From: Pseudo-nitzschia pungens
Taxonomy: Eukaryota; Bacillariophyta; Bacillariophyceae; Bacillariales; Bacillariaceae
NCBI GenBank assembly: GCA_037355855.1
Contig: CM074765.1
Span: 3,410,001-3,474,000, forward strand
Direction: 5' to 3'
DNA length: 64,000 nt
The notes under the pieces were generated by a model, which saw nothing but the letters and a program-made list of their open reading frames with translations, did no database searches and had not been told where the DNA came from. A program made the translations under genes and the position numbers. This document shows positions 10,457-21,174 of the stretch, piece after piece (within the stretch, counting starts at the first letter, position 1; each line of letters starts with the position of its first letter).

Positions 10457-13400
10457 TCAGTGGTCGTAAAAGTCTCGGATGCTTTGTTGGGACCACCCCT
10501 TCATGGAGGCCTTCATCTGGGCTCGCGACCGATGGTGCGACAACTCGGGCTCGTCCCGGACAAAGTACTTGTGATGATAGGACCCCTTGTCCCTTCCCTC
10601 GTTCAGTCTCACGAATCCCCAGCTCCGGAGACCGTCGGTGAAATAGCGATACTTCGAGGCCTTGAAAAACAGTTTCATGATTCGTGCCTCGAACTCGCGC
10701 GGCTCGTGAACCCGGAAGGACTTTCCGTGGGGTAGCCAACCCACGATGTGGGCGTCCCCGTCGGCCAGGCAAGCGTCCAGCATTCCCCTCAGGTCCTCGA
10801 CGAACGTGCCCCGCAATCTCGACCGATTTTTGTTCGGTGTTTTTGCCTCGCACGAACGGTCGTGGGGCTCCTCGCTCCGAGAGGGAGTGGTGCTTTGCTT
10901 CGCATCTCCTCCTCCGTCCCGCGCTTCCGATGCCTTCCGAGGAAGTTCGGAGATCCGTTCGGCGGTCCCGGCGGAATACAGATCGGGTTCGTTGTTTCCC
11001 AACTCCCTCCATTCCTTCATGGCATCGAAAAAAGATTGCCGCGTGTGGTTTCGAATCAATTCGAAAACACCTCGCACGAACAGACGATGGTACCAGCACC
11101 TTCGGTCCCTGCCGGTTTTCAAGCGAACGAATCCCCAATGCAGCAAACACCGCTTGAAGGAACGAATGGTGGCTTTGAAATAGCGGGGCAGGATCTCCGA
11201 CTCGAAGGCGCGTTCGTCGTGGATTTTGAAGGCTCTCCCGTGGGGCATCCAGGACACGATGCCTTTCTCTCCCTTCGTTTCGACCTGCTCCAGCATGATG
11301 TTGACCCTCATTGCGTACGTGTGGTTCTCGTCCTCGTCCTCGTTCTCGCTTCGTTCTGCCGAGAAAGCCGGGTTTGTGTACGTGGTTCCGTGTGCTACTA
11401 CAGGCATTGTTCCCAGATTTTCGTGCGCCGCCAAAGCTCCCGCGGCTTGCCGGCCGGCGAGAACAGCGGTATCGTTGTCGTTGTCCGTTGCCGCATCGGG
11501 CGGCAGCGACGGAAAGCTCGGATCGGGACAATAGCTTTCTCCGAAACGATTGTTGTGACGCATGCTCAGATCCATCGGGTGGATGTCGTCCACAACACCA
11601 TGTTGTTTGATGCCATTGTGCTGCTGCTGTTGCTGCACGTCGAGGTATCTGGTGAGATAATACTGCGGGGGATTTGGCATCATCAAGGCAGCAGCCTGCC
11701 CCATGTGGAGAAAGTCGTCGCCGCCGCCGCCGCCGCCGCCGCCGCGGATGCATTTGAGTTCGTTTTGGACGACCTCCGTTCTTCCAACGAGATGATCCCG
11801 CTCGCCCGCGGTCTCGATGCCCATGCCGAGGTCTTCCGCGTTTGATGATTTGTCCCTCGTTTGTTGTTGGAACTCCGAGGAAATCTTGTGTTGGTCATGG
11901 ACGACGACATCTTTGTTGTCGTTGGTGATAACCCTCTTTTCCTGCCGATGATGGGGGAAGAGGGACCACGAAATTTCTTTCTGTCGCTTCTGTTCTTCCT
12001 TGAAGTCGTTCATGGCGTACAGCATCTGTGTCCGAGACATGTGGCGACACAATTCGGGTTTGCCTTCCTGAAACAGTCGGTGGTAATAGGCGTTTTCTTC
12101 TTCCCCGGGGGTTTCCTTGAGGCGACAAAAGCCCCACCGGCGGAGGTTGTCGGAAAAGTGGGATAGTTTCGACGTTTTCATGTACTTGCTCGCGATGGAT
12201 CTCTGGAAGGCCTTCTTGTCGTGGATCTTGAAGGTTTTGCCGCCGGGCAACCAGCCGACGACATTCGTGAAACGTTGCGACTTGGCGTCTTCCAACATGA
12301 GCCGAAGATCCTCGAGCACCGTTCCCCGCAGGTATTTCGGATTCTTGCGCGGGATCGCCGATGCACGATCGTTCTCGCTTCCGTTTTCGGCGCATTCCCG
12401 ATCGGTTTCGATTCCGGTTGGAATTCCGGTTTCTTTGATGGCGCTGTCGCTGCTCTTCCCCGCCTCGCCGTAAAAATCGGGAAGGGTTCCGGGAGCCATC
12501 CATCCCTCCATGGACCGCAGCATTTCGTCCCGCGACAGCTTTGTCACCATCGACAGGATCACACCCCTCACAAAGTATCGGTGATAATACGCCCCGCGAT
12601 CGGCCCCCTCGGTGTGCCTGAGAAATCCCCACGCCGTGAGCCACCGGTAAAAGTGTTTCGGTTTCTCGGTGTGGAAATAGATCGGCAGAATGTCCTTCTC
12701 GAACGTCCCCCTCTGGTGGATCTTGAAGGCGCGGCCGTGGGGCTGCCAGCTCACAACGTGGGCAAAGTTCTTTCGGATGGCTTCCTCCAGCATGTCGTGG
12801 ACCCTTCGGATATACGTATCGCTTCCCGTCCACTTGGTGGTGGTGGTTGTTGTTATTGCTGTTTTGGCTGTTGCCGTTGCCGTTGCCGTTGCTGCTGCTC
12901 CTTCCGTAACTCCGGACCTCGGCTTGACCAACGGCCGAGTGGTGATCCCGTCGGTTGCGTCGTGTGGCTTGCTCCGCGGTCGCTTTCGCTTTCTGGGGTT
13001 GACGATGTTCGTGGGGTGGGGTGTGCCGAGATCAAAGGTTTCGTGCGGTGGTGGTCCGAAGCGGTCGTCTTCTTCGGCGATCGAGTCGAACCGCATGGTC
13101 TTCCCCCGTACTCGCGGGCCGGGTTCCGGAAAGATCTCGTCGTCGACGACACCAACGTCGACACCAACGTCGACATCGACGTCGCTATTGCTGTTGTTGC
13201 TTTCGAACGAAGCCGCACCGGGAGTTTCTGCTCGTTGTGGGATCAACGGTGGTGTTTCTCTCCCCAGGGGAAGAGGTCGTTCTGGATCGTCGTCGTCGTC
13301 GTCTTCTTCTTCTCCATGGTCGTGGTCTTGGTTTGGGTCGTCGTCTCCGGGTCGGGACGGATAGTGCGGATAGAAATTGCTGGGAGAAGATTGTCGCTGG

Positions 13401-14281
13401 AGTGGTGGTGGCTGTCCAACGGCGGGAATTTCGAGCATGGGAAGCAATTCCGCTTCCTGTTCCTCGATATCATCATCATCATCGTCGTCGTCGTTGTCGT
13501 CAACGTCTATGTCGTCATCGCGGGCAAACTCCCGGAGCTCTCGGGAGTGGTGCAACGGGGGAAACGATCGCTGCAACGGAATGGGATCGGAACACGAACC
13601 ATCGTCGTCGTTGTTGTCGTTGTCGCTGTCGTCGCTGTCCCTTTCCCGTTCGACTCGGTCTCGGTCCTCGGTTCCGTGGTCCTCGTTGCCGCCCATCAGA
13701 GGTTCGCCTCTTCTCGTCGTCGTGTCGACGGTGTAGGCATCCTCCGTATTTGGCCACACCGGTGGCGCACCGATCATATTCAGCGGATTCGTTTCGGACG
13801 CATCGTCGACGGCGGAGGTTCCGTGGTGTTGCCTTTCTCGAAACAGAGAAGATCGGTCCTCGAGACCGCTGTCTCCCCGTTTGGAATCTTGCAACGGATT
13901 CGGTGGTTCCGGGGCTTGGTTCGGATCGTGATGTTGGTGTTGGGAAAACAAATCGTACTCGAGAGAAAGCCGGTGGGGTTCTGGTTCTTCCAACAATGGC
14001 TGCCGTTCGTCGCCTCGCAGAATGTCGTTGTGTTGCAGTCCCGGTGGATACGGAAACGGAGAGGGTTCCAGGACCAGGGGAAAGACCCCGGTGGGAGGCG
14101 ACGATCGTCCGAGTTGTTGTTGTTGTTGTTGTTGTTGATGATGATGATCTTGTCCTCGGCGTTCAAACTCCTGGTCGATCATCGACTGGGCATCGGCGGC
14201 GTTGGAATCGGCATTGGAATTGGAGTTGGCGCTCGTGTTCTCGGCCGCAACGGTGGTCAGCAAGGACAGCCACGGATTCAT
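10457..14281 (-). CDS. protein with four HSF-type DNA-binding domains
   Basis: One uninterrupted 1274-residue ORF. The first about 480 residues are low-complexity: a Gln run near 50, several Asp/Glu runs, and a basic RKRKRPRSKPH nuclear-localisation-like stretch. Four HSF-type winged-helix domains follow, at about 487-590, 650-757, 985-1088 and 1155-1265. Each has a strand-turn element such as VVSWQPHGRAFKIH or IVGWLPHGKSFRVH, a recognition-helix region ending WGF, and a YYHRYFVRG-like wing. Domains 1 and 3 resemble each other (VSW.PHGRAFKIH, FVRGV), as do 2 and 4 (LRGT..EDLR.ML, PEL..H.SR.QM), so the gene looks like a duplicated two-domain module. No HSF-type heptad coiled coil was recognised. 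A nuclear transcription regulator is the likely role; binding to heat-shock elements is doubtful because the recognition helix is altered. TCGAT repeats lie immediately upstream of the start. Confidence 0.85.
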   Translation of the reverse strand: MNPWLSLLTTVAAENTSANSNSNADSNAADAQSMIDQEFERRGQDHHHQQQQQQQQLGRSSPPTGVFPLVLEPSPFPYPPGLQHNDILRGDERQPLLEEPEPHRLSLEYDLFSQHQHHDPNQAPEPPNPLQDSKRGDSGLEDRSSLFRERQHHGTSAVDDASETNPLNMIGAPPVWPNTEDAYTVDTTTRRGEPLMGGNEDHGTEDRDRVERERDSDDSDNDNNDDDGSCSDPIPLQRSFPPLHHSRELREFARDDDIDVDDNDDDDDDDDIEEQEAELLPMLEIPAVGQPPPLQRQSSPSNFYPHYPSRPGDDDPNQDHDHGEEEDDDDDDPERPLPLGRETPPLIPQRAETPGAASFESNNSNSDVDVDVGVDVGVVDDEIFPEPGPRVRGKTMRFDSIAEEDDRFGPPPHETFDLGTPHPTNIVNPRKRKRPRSKPHDATDGITTRPLVKPRSGVTEGAAATATATATAKTAITTTTTTKWTGSDTYIRRVHDMLEEAIRKNFAHVVSWQPHGRAFKIHQRGTFEKDILPIYFHTEKPKHFYRWLTAWGFLRHTEGADRGAYYHRYFVRGVILSMVTKLSRDEMLRSMEGWMAPGTLPDFYGEAGKSSDSAIKETGIPTGIETDRECAENGSENDRASAIPRKNPKYLRGTVLEDLRLMLEDAKSQRFTNVVGWLPGGKTFKIHDKKAFQRSIASKYMKTSKLSHFSDNLRRWGFCRLKETPGEEENAYYHRLFQEGKPELCRHMSRTQMLYAMNDFKEEQKRQKEISWSLFPHHRQEKRVITNDNKDVVVHDQHKISSEFQQQTRDKSSNAEDLGMGIETAGERDHLVGRTEVVQNELKCIRGGGGGGGGDDFLHMGQAAALMMPNPPQYYLTRYLDVQQQQQHNGIKQHGVVDDIHPMDLSMRHNNRFGESYCPDPSFPSLPPDAATDNDNDTAVLAGRQAAGALAAHENLGTMPVVAHGTTYTNPAFSAERSENEDEDENHTYAMRVNIMLEQVETKGEKGIVSWMPHGRAFKIHDERAFESEILPRYFKATIRSFKRCLLHWGFVRLKTGRDRRCWYHRLFVRGVFELIRNHTRQSFFDAMKEWRELGNNEPDLYSAGTAERISELPRKASEARDGGGDAKQSTTPSRSEEPHDRSCEAKTPNKNRSRLRGTFVEDLRGMLDACLADGDAHIVGWLPHGKSFRVHEPREFEARIMKLFFKASKYRYFTDGLRSWGFVRLNEGRDKGSYHHKYFVRDEPELSHHRSRAQMKASMKGWSQQSIRDFYDH

Positions 14282-14535
14282 GCTTCGAATTCGAATCGAA
14301 TCGATTCGAATCGATTCGATTCGATTCGATTGAATTGGATAAGATAAGATTCGATTGATTCAATGCAATGCAATGCTGTGTGGACGTATTTGTGCTTGTC
14401 GTTTCTATAGCAATTTGCTATCTGGGTAACCTTGCGTAGTGATTCATTCATTCCTTCGCACACTCGAATGGGTCGCCGCCAAATCTTGGTGTCTGCCGAG
14501 AAAACTGCGCGCGCCTCGGTTCATCCACCGGCTTG

Positions 14536-14566
<31 letters not shown>

Positions 14567-15433
14567 CAACAATTTCCATCGATGGTGTGGTATTCTTCGG
14601 GTTGTTGCGTGCATCACTGCTGTATTGTTGTTGTTGTTGTTGTTGTTGTTCTTATTTTCTTCCTTCGTTCCTTTCGTTTCTTGCTGCTCACCACTGCTAT
14701 TCGAATTCGAACACAACGGCCATTCGTTCGTTCGTTCGTTCGGGAGAAAAGGATCGACTTTCGAGTGCTCGATATCGCGTCTTGGTTCGTCTCATGGAAG
14801 ATTGATCGATCGATTCGCAGTCTTCTTTCCATCGGGTTGTTTCCCCGGTGCGTTGCTTCGCTCTGTGTGGGTACCGTATTGTAGAATTACCACGAGTACT
14901 GGTACGAATTACTTCGTCGTATGATATTTATTTATGGCACTCGCTCGTGGGGAAGATAAGTGATGTACGGTACGGTACGGTACAGGTAAGATTACTGTAT
15001 CTGTTCTTGGGGATTTTTGAGAACAAAACTCGCGCACTATTTATTGCGATAGATTTTACGGTAAGTTACGGTCAATTTCCACAATTTGACTCAGTACTAT
15101 GTAACCTTACTTCGTACACAGTAATCTTACGTACCGGTACGTACGGCAGACACTCGTTTCCATCCGAATGAATGAATCATCGAATATCGAAAATCGAATC
15201 AATCAATCAAAATCATTTCAACAATCATCCTTAAGTATATTTTTCAATCCAATCCATTCCATAATTCGGCCTCGAATAAACAATCCATCGGAATCGAATC
15301 CATCATCACAATGCTGCATGCGGTTTGTCCCCAGCAATTCCGATTCGCAATCTACAAGAACCATAAGTAAGATTACGTACAAGCATCGTCATCCGTCCAT
15401 ATATTTTGAGGAACAACGGCAAGAATCCACATA
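14282..15433. other. intergenic region rich in simple repeats
   Basis: Upstream of the HSF-domain gene. It contains TCGAT/TCGAA runs (about 14285-14340), an AATC run (14536-14567), TTG runs (about 14623-14652), TCGT runs (about 14723-14742) and GTACG runs (about 14963-14986). GGTAAG/CTTAC words recur near 14988, 15060, 15108 and 15128. No ORF with coding character. Confidence 0.5.
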
Positions 15434-16481
15434 CGAGTTTAGTAAGCAAAGTGACCGTGTCACCAGTAGAACCAGTACATTTTCTACACGTGCGTCAGCC
15501 GGTAGTTTTAGCGCAAAAAACTCTATATGCCTCGATCCTGTCACAGTCTCTGTAAGACTTCCACGTAGAGGTTCGAAATAGAGGTTGGAAAGTTCGAATA
15601 GAGGTTCGAAATCTCCGAGACGAAATTTCGATCACTTTTTTTTGCTTCGATCGCGTTTTATTTGCAAGAACACTAATAACAAAGGCATGTCTCTCTGTAA
15701 TAATAGACCACTTTAAACCATTAGATCGATCCACAAATTGGAGGGGTTGTCGTTCTTTATATAGTAGAGCTTTCCGAAGCGTTCCGGTTCGAATCAGTGA
15801 AGAGGGGGAGGAGATATTAATTTTCGCCGTAGTTGGACCGGGTTTTGCTAGTACTTCTTTAGGGTGTGTGTGCTCAGGTTACAGTCCGTTTCTCGAAAAC
15901 GACACCACCAATCGATCCGCAAATTGGCGTCCTTGTCTATCTCGATGTAATAGAGCTGTAGGAAGTGGTCCGGTTGGAATCGACCAACCGGGGGAGGAGA
16001 TATTAATTTTCGCCGTAGTTTGGACCAGGGTAGTTTTTCGATCGAAAAAAAGACGCAATTTTGCTGCTGCTTTGCCAGTTCCTTGCTCCCAAGCGGACGC
16101 TCCAATCGATTCGAAACTTGCAGGTCCCCTTCCTCTTATACTGTAGATGGAGACGCTGTAGTATCAGAATTAAGTCGGGGCTGGTTGTGGAGATAGGGGG
16201 GGGTGTCAGGTCCTTGTTGCTGTGGTTGTTGAAATGGAGTTTTTTTGGTAATTACGAGCGAATTTTGTGGCCCGATGTAAGAAAAGGCCGGGCGAGCAAT
16301 ACAAGTCATGTTGGGTATCTTTCGAAAGCTCGTGACCTTGCCATTTCTCTCATCGGGTATAAATTAGTGTCCAAGGTGTCGTCTTCGAGTGATTACAGTT
16401 ACCAGAAACAGTCGACCTGTTGGTGTTGCTCTCGCTCATAACCTGACACGAAAAACCGGGTCACTTTGCTTACTAAACTCG
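15434..16481. mobile_element. 1,048-bp MITE with TA target duplication (family 2, copy A)
   Basis: The left end starts CGAGTTTAGTAAGCAAAGTG after TA at 15432-15433. The right end is its inverse complement, followed by TA at 16482-16483. Inverted termini plus TA on both sides are the hallmark of Tc1/mariner-mobilised MITEs. Inside, a roughly 181-bp unit recurs: GAGGAGATATTAATTTTCGC occurs near 15805 and again near 15985. The region at 16200-16450 is matched by the reverse complement of 25490-25760, so a second diverged copy lies there in opposite orientation. No coding capacity. Confidence 0.75.
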
Positions 16482-16483
16482 TA

Positions 16484-16939
16484 CCGAATCGTCACCGGAC
16501 GTACAAGTGCTGCTTGTGGGAACAAGAACAATAAACACAAAATTACCATAATGCATATATCATGTTCCTAATTAGCATGTACTACTATGATGACAGAAAC
16601 CACCCACATGTTGAAGATGCTGGCACCTTCTTCTTGCTTGGTGACATCACTGATAGTACTAGTACTACTAGTATGTGTACAAGAAGGGTCCTGTGGTGGT
16701 GGTGGTGGTGGTACAAGAAGAACCCTGTAGAGAAACACTACTTGTGCATACCAACCCCACCAACTAGTACCACCAAAATTCCTGTGATATGTTTTTGATA
16801 GAAAGGGAGCAGCACAAGCAGGTTAACAGTTTTTTGTACTACTACTTGTATGACAAGCAGCAAAAATGCACCTTTGTCATCTGATCATCATACTATCATT
16901 TTGATCACCACTCTTGCACAAAAGAATCTGTCAAGCTAC
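16484..16939. other. intergenic flank of the nested LINE
   Basis: A/T-rich DNA with a GTG run at about 16694-16711 and scattered TAC/TAG runs. It ends at the 16-bp target duplication of the LINE insertion. No gene seen. Confidence 0.45.
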
Positions 16940-17414
16940 TACTACTACAACTACTCTGACGCTGAACAACACCAATCTCTTGATGCTTCCATTTCCTCTG
17001 AATTGGCCATTGGTGCAGCTGGTGCACTTCCCCAGTCACACTCCCTTTTACAAACCCCTTTCCAAGTCCTAGTACAAGGTTACACCCTAACTGCCAAGCG
17101 GCAGTGGCTTCGTCCGAAAACTGGTTCGCGACCCATCGCGACCAATCGCGACCGGATCGCGACCCAATCGCGACTTGTCTCAGAAAAATGCGACCCCAAT
17201 TTTTTATTTCACAACCTTTTTTCCATTATTCTCAACCTTATTTCTCCTTTTTCTCGATCCCCGCATCGTTTTCAGGAAAATGTTCTGATCTAGACCCTGA
17301 TATTCAGTCCCTCGTCACCCTTTCATTCCATTTTACACATTTGACACATTTGACTCAACATAACAAATAATTTTTAATCAGATGTACTTCAATCATCAAT
17401 CACACAAAAGTGAC

Positions 17415-19866
17415 AGCATGCAGCAACCAACGCGTCGATAATACAGGGGGGACAGCAAGCAACAGCAACGCGTCGATAATACAAACGCGTCGATAATACA
17501 GGGGGGGACAACAAGCAGCAGCAAGCAGCAGCAAGGCGTCGATAATACAGGAGGGACAGCAAGAAGCAGCAACGCGTCGATAATACAGGGGGGGGGGACA
17601 GCAAGCAGCAGCAATGGGTCGATAATACAAACGCGTCGATAATACAGGGGGGGGGGACAGCAAGCAGCAGCAACGCGTCGATAATACAAACGCGTCGATA
17701 ATACAGGGGGGACAGCAAACAGCAAACAGCAACGCGTCGATAATACAGGGGGGGACAGCAAGCAGCAACGCGTCGATAATACAGGGGGGGACAGCAATTA
17801 GCAAGCAGCAACGAACGCGTTGATAATACGGGGGGGGACAGCAAGCAGCAACGCGTCGATAATACAGGGGGGACAGCAAGCAGCAACCAACGCGTTGATA
17901 TTACAGGGGGGGGGGGACAGCAAGCAGCAACGAACGCGTCGACAATACAGGGGGGGGGACAGCAGTCAGCAAGCAGCAATGAACGCGTCGAAAATACAGG
18001 GGGGGGGGCAGCAAGCAGCAACGAACGCGTCGAAAATACAGGGGGGGGACAGCAAGCAGCAGCAACGCGTCGCAAATACAGGGGGGACAGCAAGCAGCAA
18101 CGAACGCGTCAAAAATACAGGGGGGGGGACAGCAAGCAGCAACCAACGCGTCGATAATACAGGGGGGACAGCAAGCAACAGCAACGCGTCGATAATACAA
18201 ACGCGTCGATAATACAGGGGGGGGGACAGCAAGCAGCAGCAGCGCTTCGATAATACAGCAGGGGGGACAGCAAACAGCAAACAGCAAACAGCAACGCGTC
18301 GATAATACAGGGGGGGGACAGCAAGCAGCAGCAAGCAGCAACGCGTCGATAATACAGGGGGGGACAGCAATTAGCAACCAACGCGTTGATATTACAGGGG
18401 GGGGGACAGCAAGCAGCAAGCAGCAACGCGTCGATAATACAGGGGGGACAGCAAGCAGCAACCAACGCGTTGATATTACAGGGGGGGGGGCAGCAAGCAG
18501 CAAGCAGCAACCAACGCGTCGACAATACAGGGGGGACTGCAAGCAGCAACGAACGCGTCGAAAATACAGGGGGGACAGCAAGCAGCAACCAACGCGTCGA
18601 AAATACAAGCAGCAACGAACGCGTCGAAAATACAGGGGGGGGACAGCAAGCAGCAACGAACGCGTCGACAATACAGGGGGGGGGACAGCAGTCAGCAAGC
18701 AGCAATGAACGCGTCGAAAATACAGGGGGGGGGACAGCAAGCAGCAACGAACGCGTCGAAAATACAGGGGGGGGGACAGCAAGCAGCAGCAACGCGTCGC
18801 AAATACAGGGGGGACAGCAAGCAGCAACGAACGCGTCGATAATACAGGGGGGACAGCAAGCAACAGCAACGCGTCGATAATACAAACGCGTCGATAATAC
18901 AGGGGGGGGGACAGCAAGCAGCAGCAGCGCTTCGATAATACAGCAGGGGGGACAGCAAACAGCAAACAGCAAACAGCAACGCGTCGATAATACAGGGGGG
19001 GGACAGCAAGCAGCAGCAAGCAGCAACGCGTCGATAATACAGGGGGGGACAGCAATTAGCAACCAACGCGTTGATATTACAGGGGGGGGGACAGCAAGCA
19101 GCAAGCAGCAACGCGTCGATAATACAGGGGGGACAGCAAGCAGCAACCAACGCGTTGATATTACAGGGGGGGGGGCAGCAAGCAGCAAGCAGCAACCAAC
19201 GCGTCGACAATACAGGGGGGACTGCAAGCAGCAACGAACGCGTCGAAAATACAGGGGGGACAGCAAGCAGCAACCAACGCGTCGAAAATACAAGCAGCAA
19301 CGAACGCGTCGAAAATACAGGGGGGGGACAGCAAGCAGCAACGAACGCGTCGACAATACAGGGGGGGGGACAGCAGTCAGCAAGCAGCAATGAACGCGTC
19401 GAAAATACAGGGGGGGGGACAGCAAGCAGCAACGAACGCGTCGAAAATACAGGGGGGGGGACAGCAAGCAGCAGCAACGCGTCGCAAATACAGGGGGGAC
19501 AGCAAGCAGCAACGAACGCGTCGATAATACAGGGGGGACAGCAAGCAACAGCAACGCGTCGATAATACAAACGCGTCGATAATACAGGGGGGGGGACAGC
19601 AAGCAGCAGCAGCGCTTCGATAATACAGCAGGGGGGACAGCAAACAGCAAACAGCAAACAGCAACGCGTCGATAATACAGGGGGGGGACAGCAAGCAGCA
19701 GCAAGCAGCAACGCGTCGATAATACAGGGGGGGACAGCAATTAGCAACCAACGCGTTGATATTACAGGGGGGGGGACAGCAAGCAGCAAGCAACGAACGC
19801 GTCGAAAATACAGGGGGGGGGACAGCAAGCAGCAACCAACGCGTCGATAATACAGGGGGGATAATA
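17415..19866. repeat. about 36-bp G-run minisatellite array with a 685-bp higher-order unit
   Basis: Several dozen units of roughly ACGCGTCGATAATAC, a run of 5-9 G, then ACAGCAAGCAGCA. Length varies with the G-run and by added AGC triplets. A higher-order unit of about 685 bp starts near 18158, 18843 and (partly) 19528; inspected stretches of the first two are identical. Long ORFs read through the array on both strands only because the unit lacks stops in some frames; they are not genes. Confidence 0.9.
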
Positions 19867-20041
19867 CACGAGAATATTTTTAAAGAACTCTTGCCGTGGT
19901 CGTCTTTCCTTGTCAGCGATCGTATCGGTCGTTCCCCTTTTCAGCAATCGTATCGGTCGTTCCCCTCCGTCTCCGTCGTTCGTCTCACTGGTAGGGATTA
20001 TTTCGATCCGTCGCTCCTTTTCGCAACAACCGAAAATCGTA

Positions 20042-20335
20042 GGTACCCTCGTCGTCCCCGTCCGAAGCGATCGTAGCGATCGTACCCTCGTCGTCCCCGT
20101 CCGAAGCGATCGTAGCGATCGTACCCTCGTCGTCCCCGTCCGAAGCGATCGTAGTACCCTCGTCGTCCCTGTCGTTTTTCTCTGGAAAGACGAAATTCAA
20201 AAAACAACAACGACAAACTGTTAGTACCCGCGTCGTCCCCGTCCGAAGCGATCGTACCCCCATCGTCCCTCTCTGGAGCGATTGTACCCCCGTCGGCCAT
20301 CTCTGGAGCGATCGTACCTTCGTCGTCGTCGTCCG
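20042..20335. repeat. about 38-bp pyrimidine-rich minisatellite
   Basis: Units of the form ACCCTCGTCGTCCCCGTCCG followed by AAGCGATCGTAGCGATCGT occur near 20043, 20083, 20121 and 20156, then as decayed versions to about 20335. The array lies inside the 7-kb inverted-repeat element. Confidence 0.8.
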
Positions 20336-21174
20336 TCTCCGCACCAATCGGTTGTGATTTTCGTCTTCGTTGTTTTCAATATCAGTACGTCGTATATCTG
20401 GGTAAGCCAGGTAGTTCCAGGACTTCAACACACCCAACCTCCGTGATATGAATCAGACAACAGAGCAGAAAGCAAGAGCGGCCGTTCTCAAGCTCCCCAC
20501 AGCATGTGTGTCTTTTTCAAAAGAGATGGTCCCGGTGCCTGATGGCTAGGTTAAACTGGACCGGCCAGAATATTCCGATGCAAGAATTGAAACGAAAATG
20601 AAAATGAAAATTATGACACATCCTCCACGAGGGAGATGTGGGGCGGAAAATCAATCTGCCACTGTGACGTAGTGCTTTAGTGCTTTATTACAGTGCTTTA
20701 TTACGTGCTTTACGGTACTGTGTGTACAGGCTGAGTGGAAAAAATGACAGCAATGTACGTACTTTACAGTACTAAGTGTGCAGGCTGAGAAAAAAAATGA
20801 CAGGTCTGTGCATACCCGTTCCTAGTAGGTACCGACAGTACGTACAGGCTGGGGATGTGTAGGTTTCCAGTACGGTGTAAACGGTACGTATAAACTGTAC
20901 GTACGGTACTGGTACAAATCTTTTGGCGCGAAGTGGTGGAGGTACGGTAACTTAGTGTTGGTACATATTATAGGATGAGGCTTCCCCGAGATGGTGGTAG
21001 CATTAAAAGATGGAGAGAACACCTGTTTAGCAGTAGTAGACAGTAATAGTGGCACTACTGGATTGTATGCAGTTGGTATTGTTGGTTCGAGTCCCATCAC
21101 GGGAATGTCTTTTGCTACATCACGATGCAATAGAAATATTTTTGCTGCGAAGCATTTGTCACCAGGTGATCTAT

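Noticed and set aside
12221..14347. Plus-strand ORF of 708 residues opposite the HSF-domain gene
   Set aside because: Val/Arg-rich low-complexity mirror of the Asp/Glu and Ser/Asn codon runs on the other strand; no domain seen, whereas the minus strand shows four HSF domains.
17389..19835. Long ORFs on both strands (up to 543 residues, Cys/Pro/Leu-rich on the minus strand, Gln/Gly/Asn-rich on the plus strand)
   Set aside because: They are translations of the 36-bp array, repeat in register with it and have no non-repeat part.
17415..19866. Possible CRISPR-like array
   Set aside because: Units are head-to-tail variants of one sequence with no unique spacers, in a eukaryotic transposon context.
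21060..21125. tRNA-like GGTTCGAGTCCC box B
   Set aside because: The T-stem pairs poorly, no acceptor stem partner was found upstream, and the D-arm cannot be drawn. It may be a decayed tRNA-derived fragment but is not supportable as a gene.
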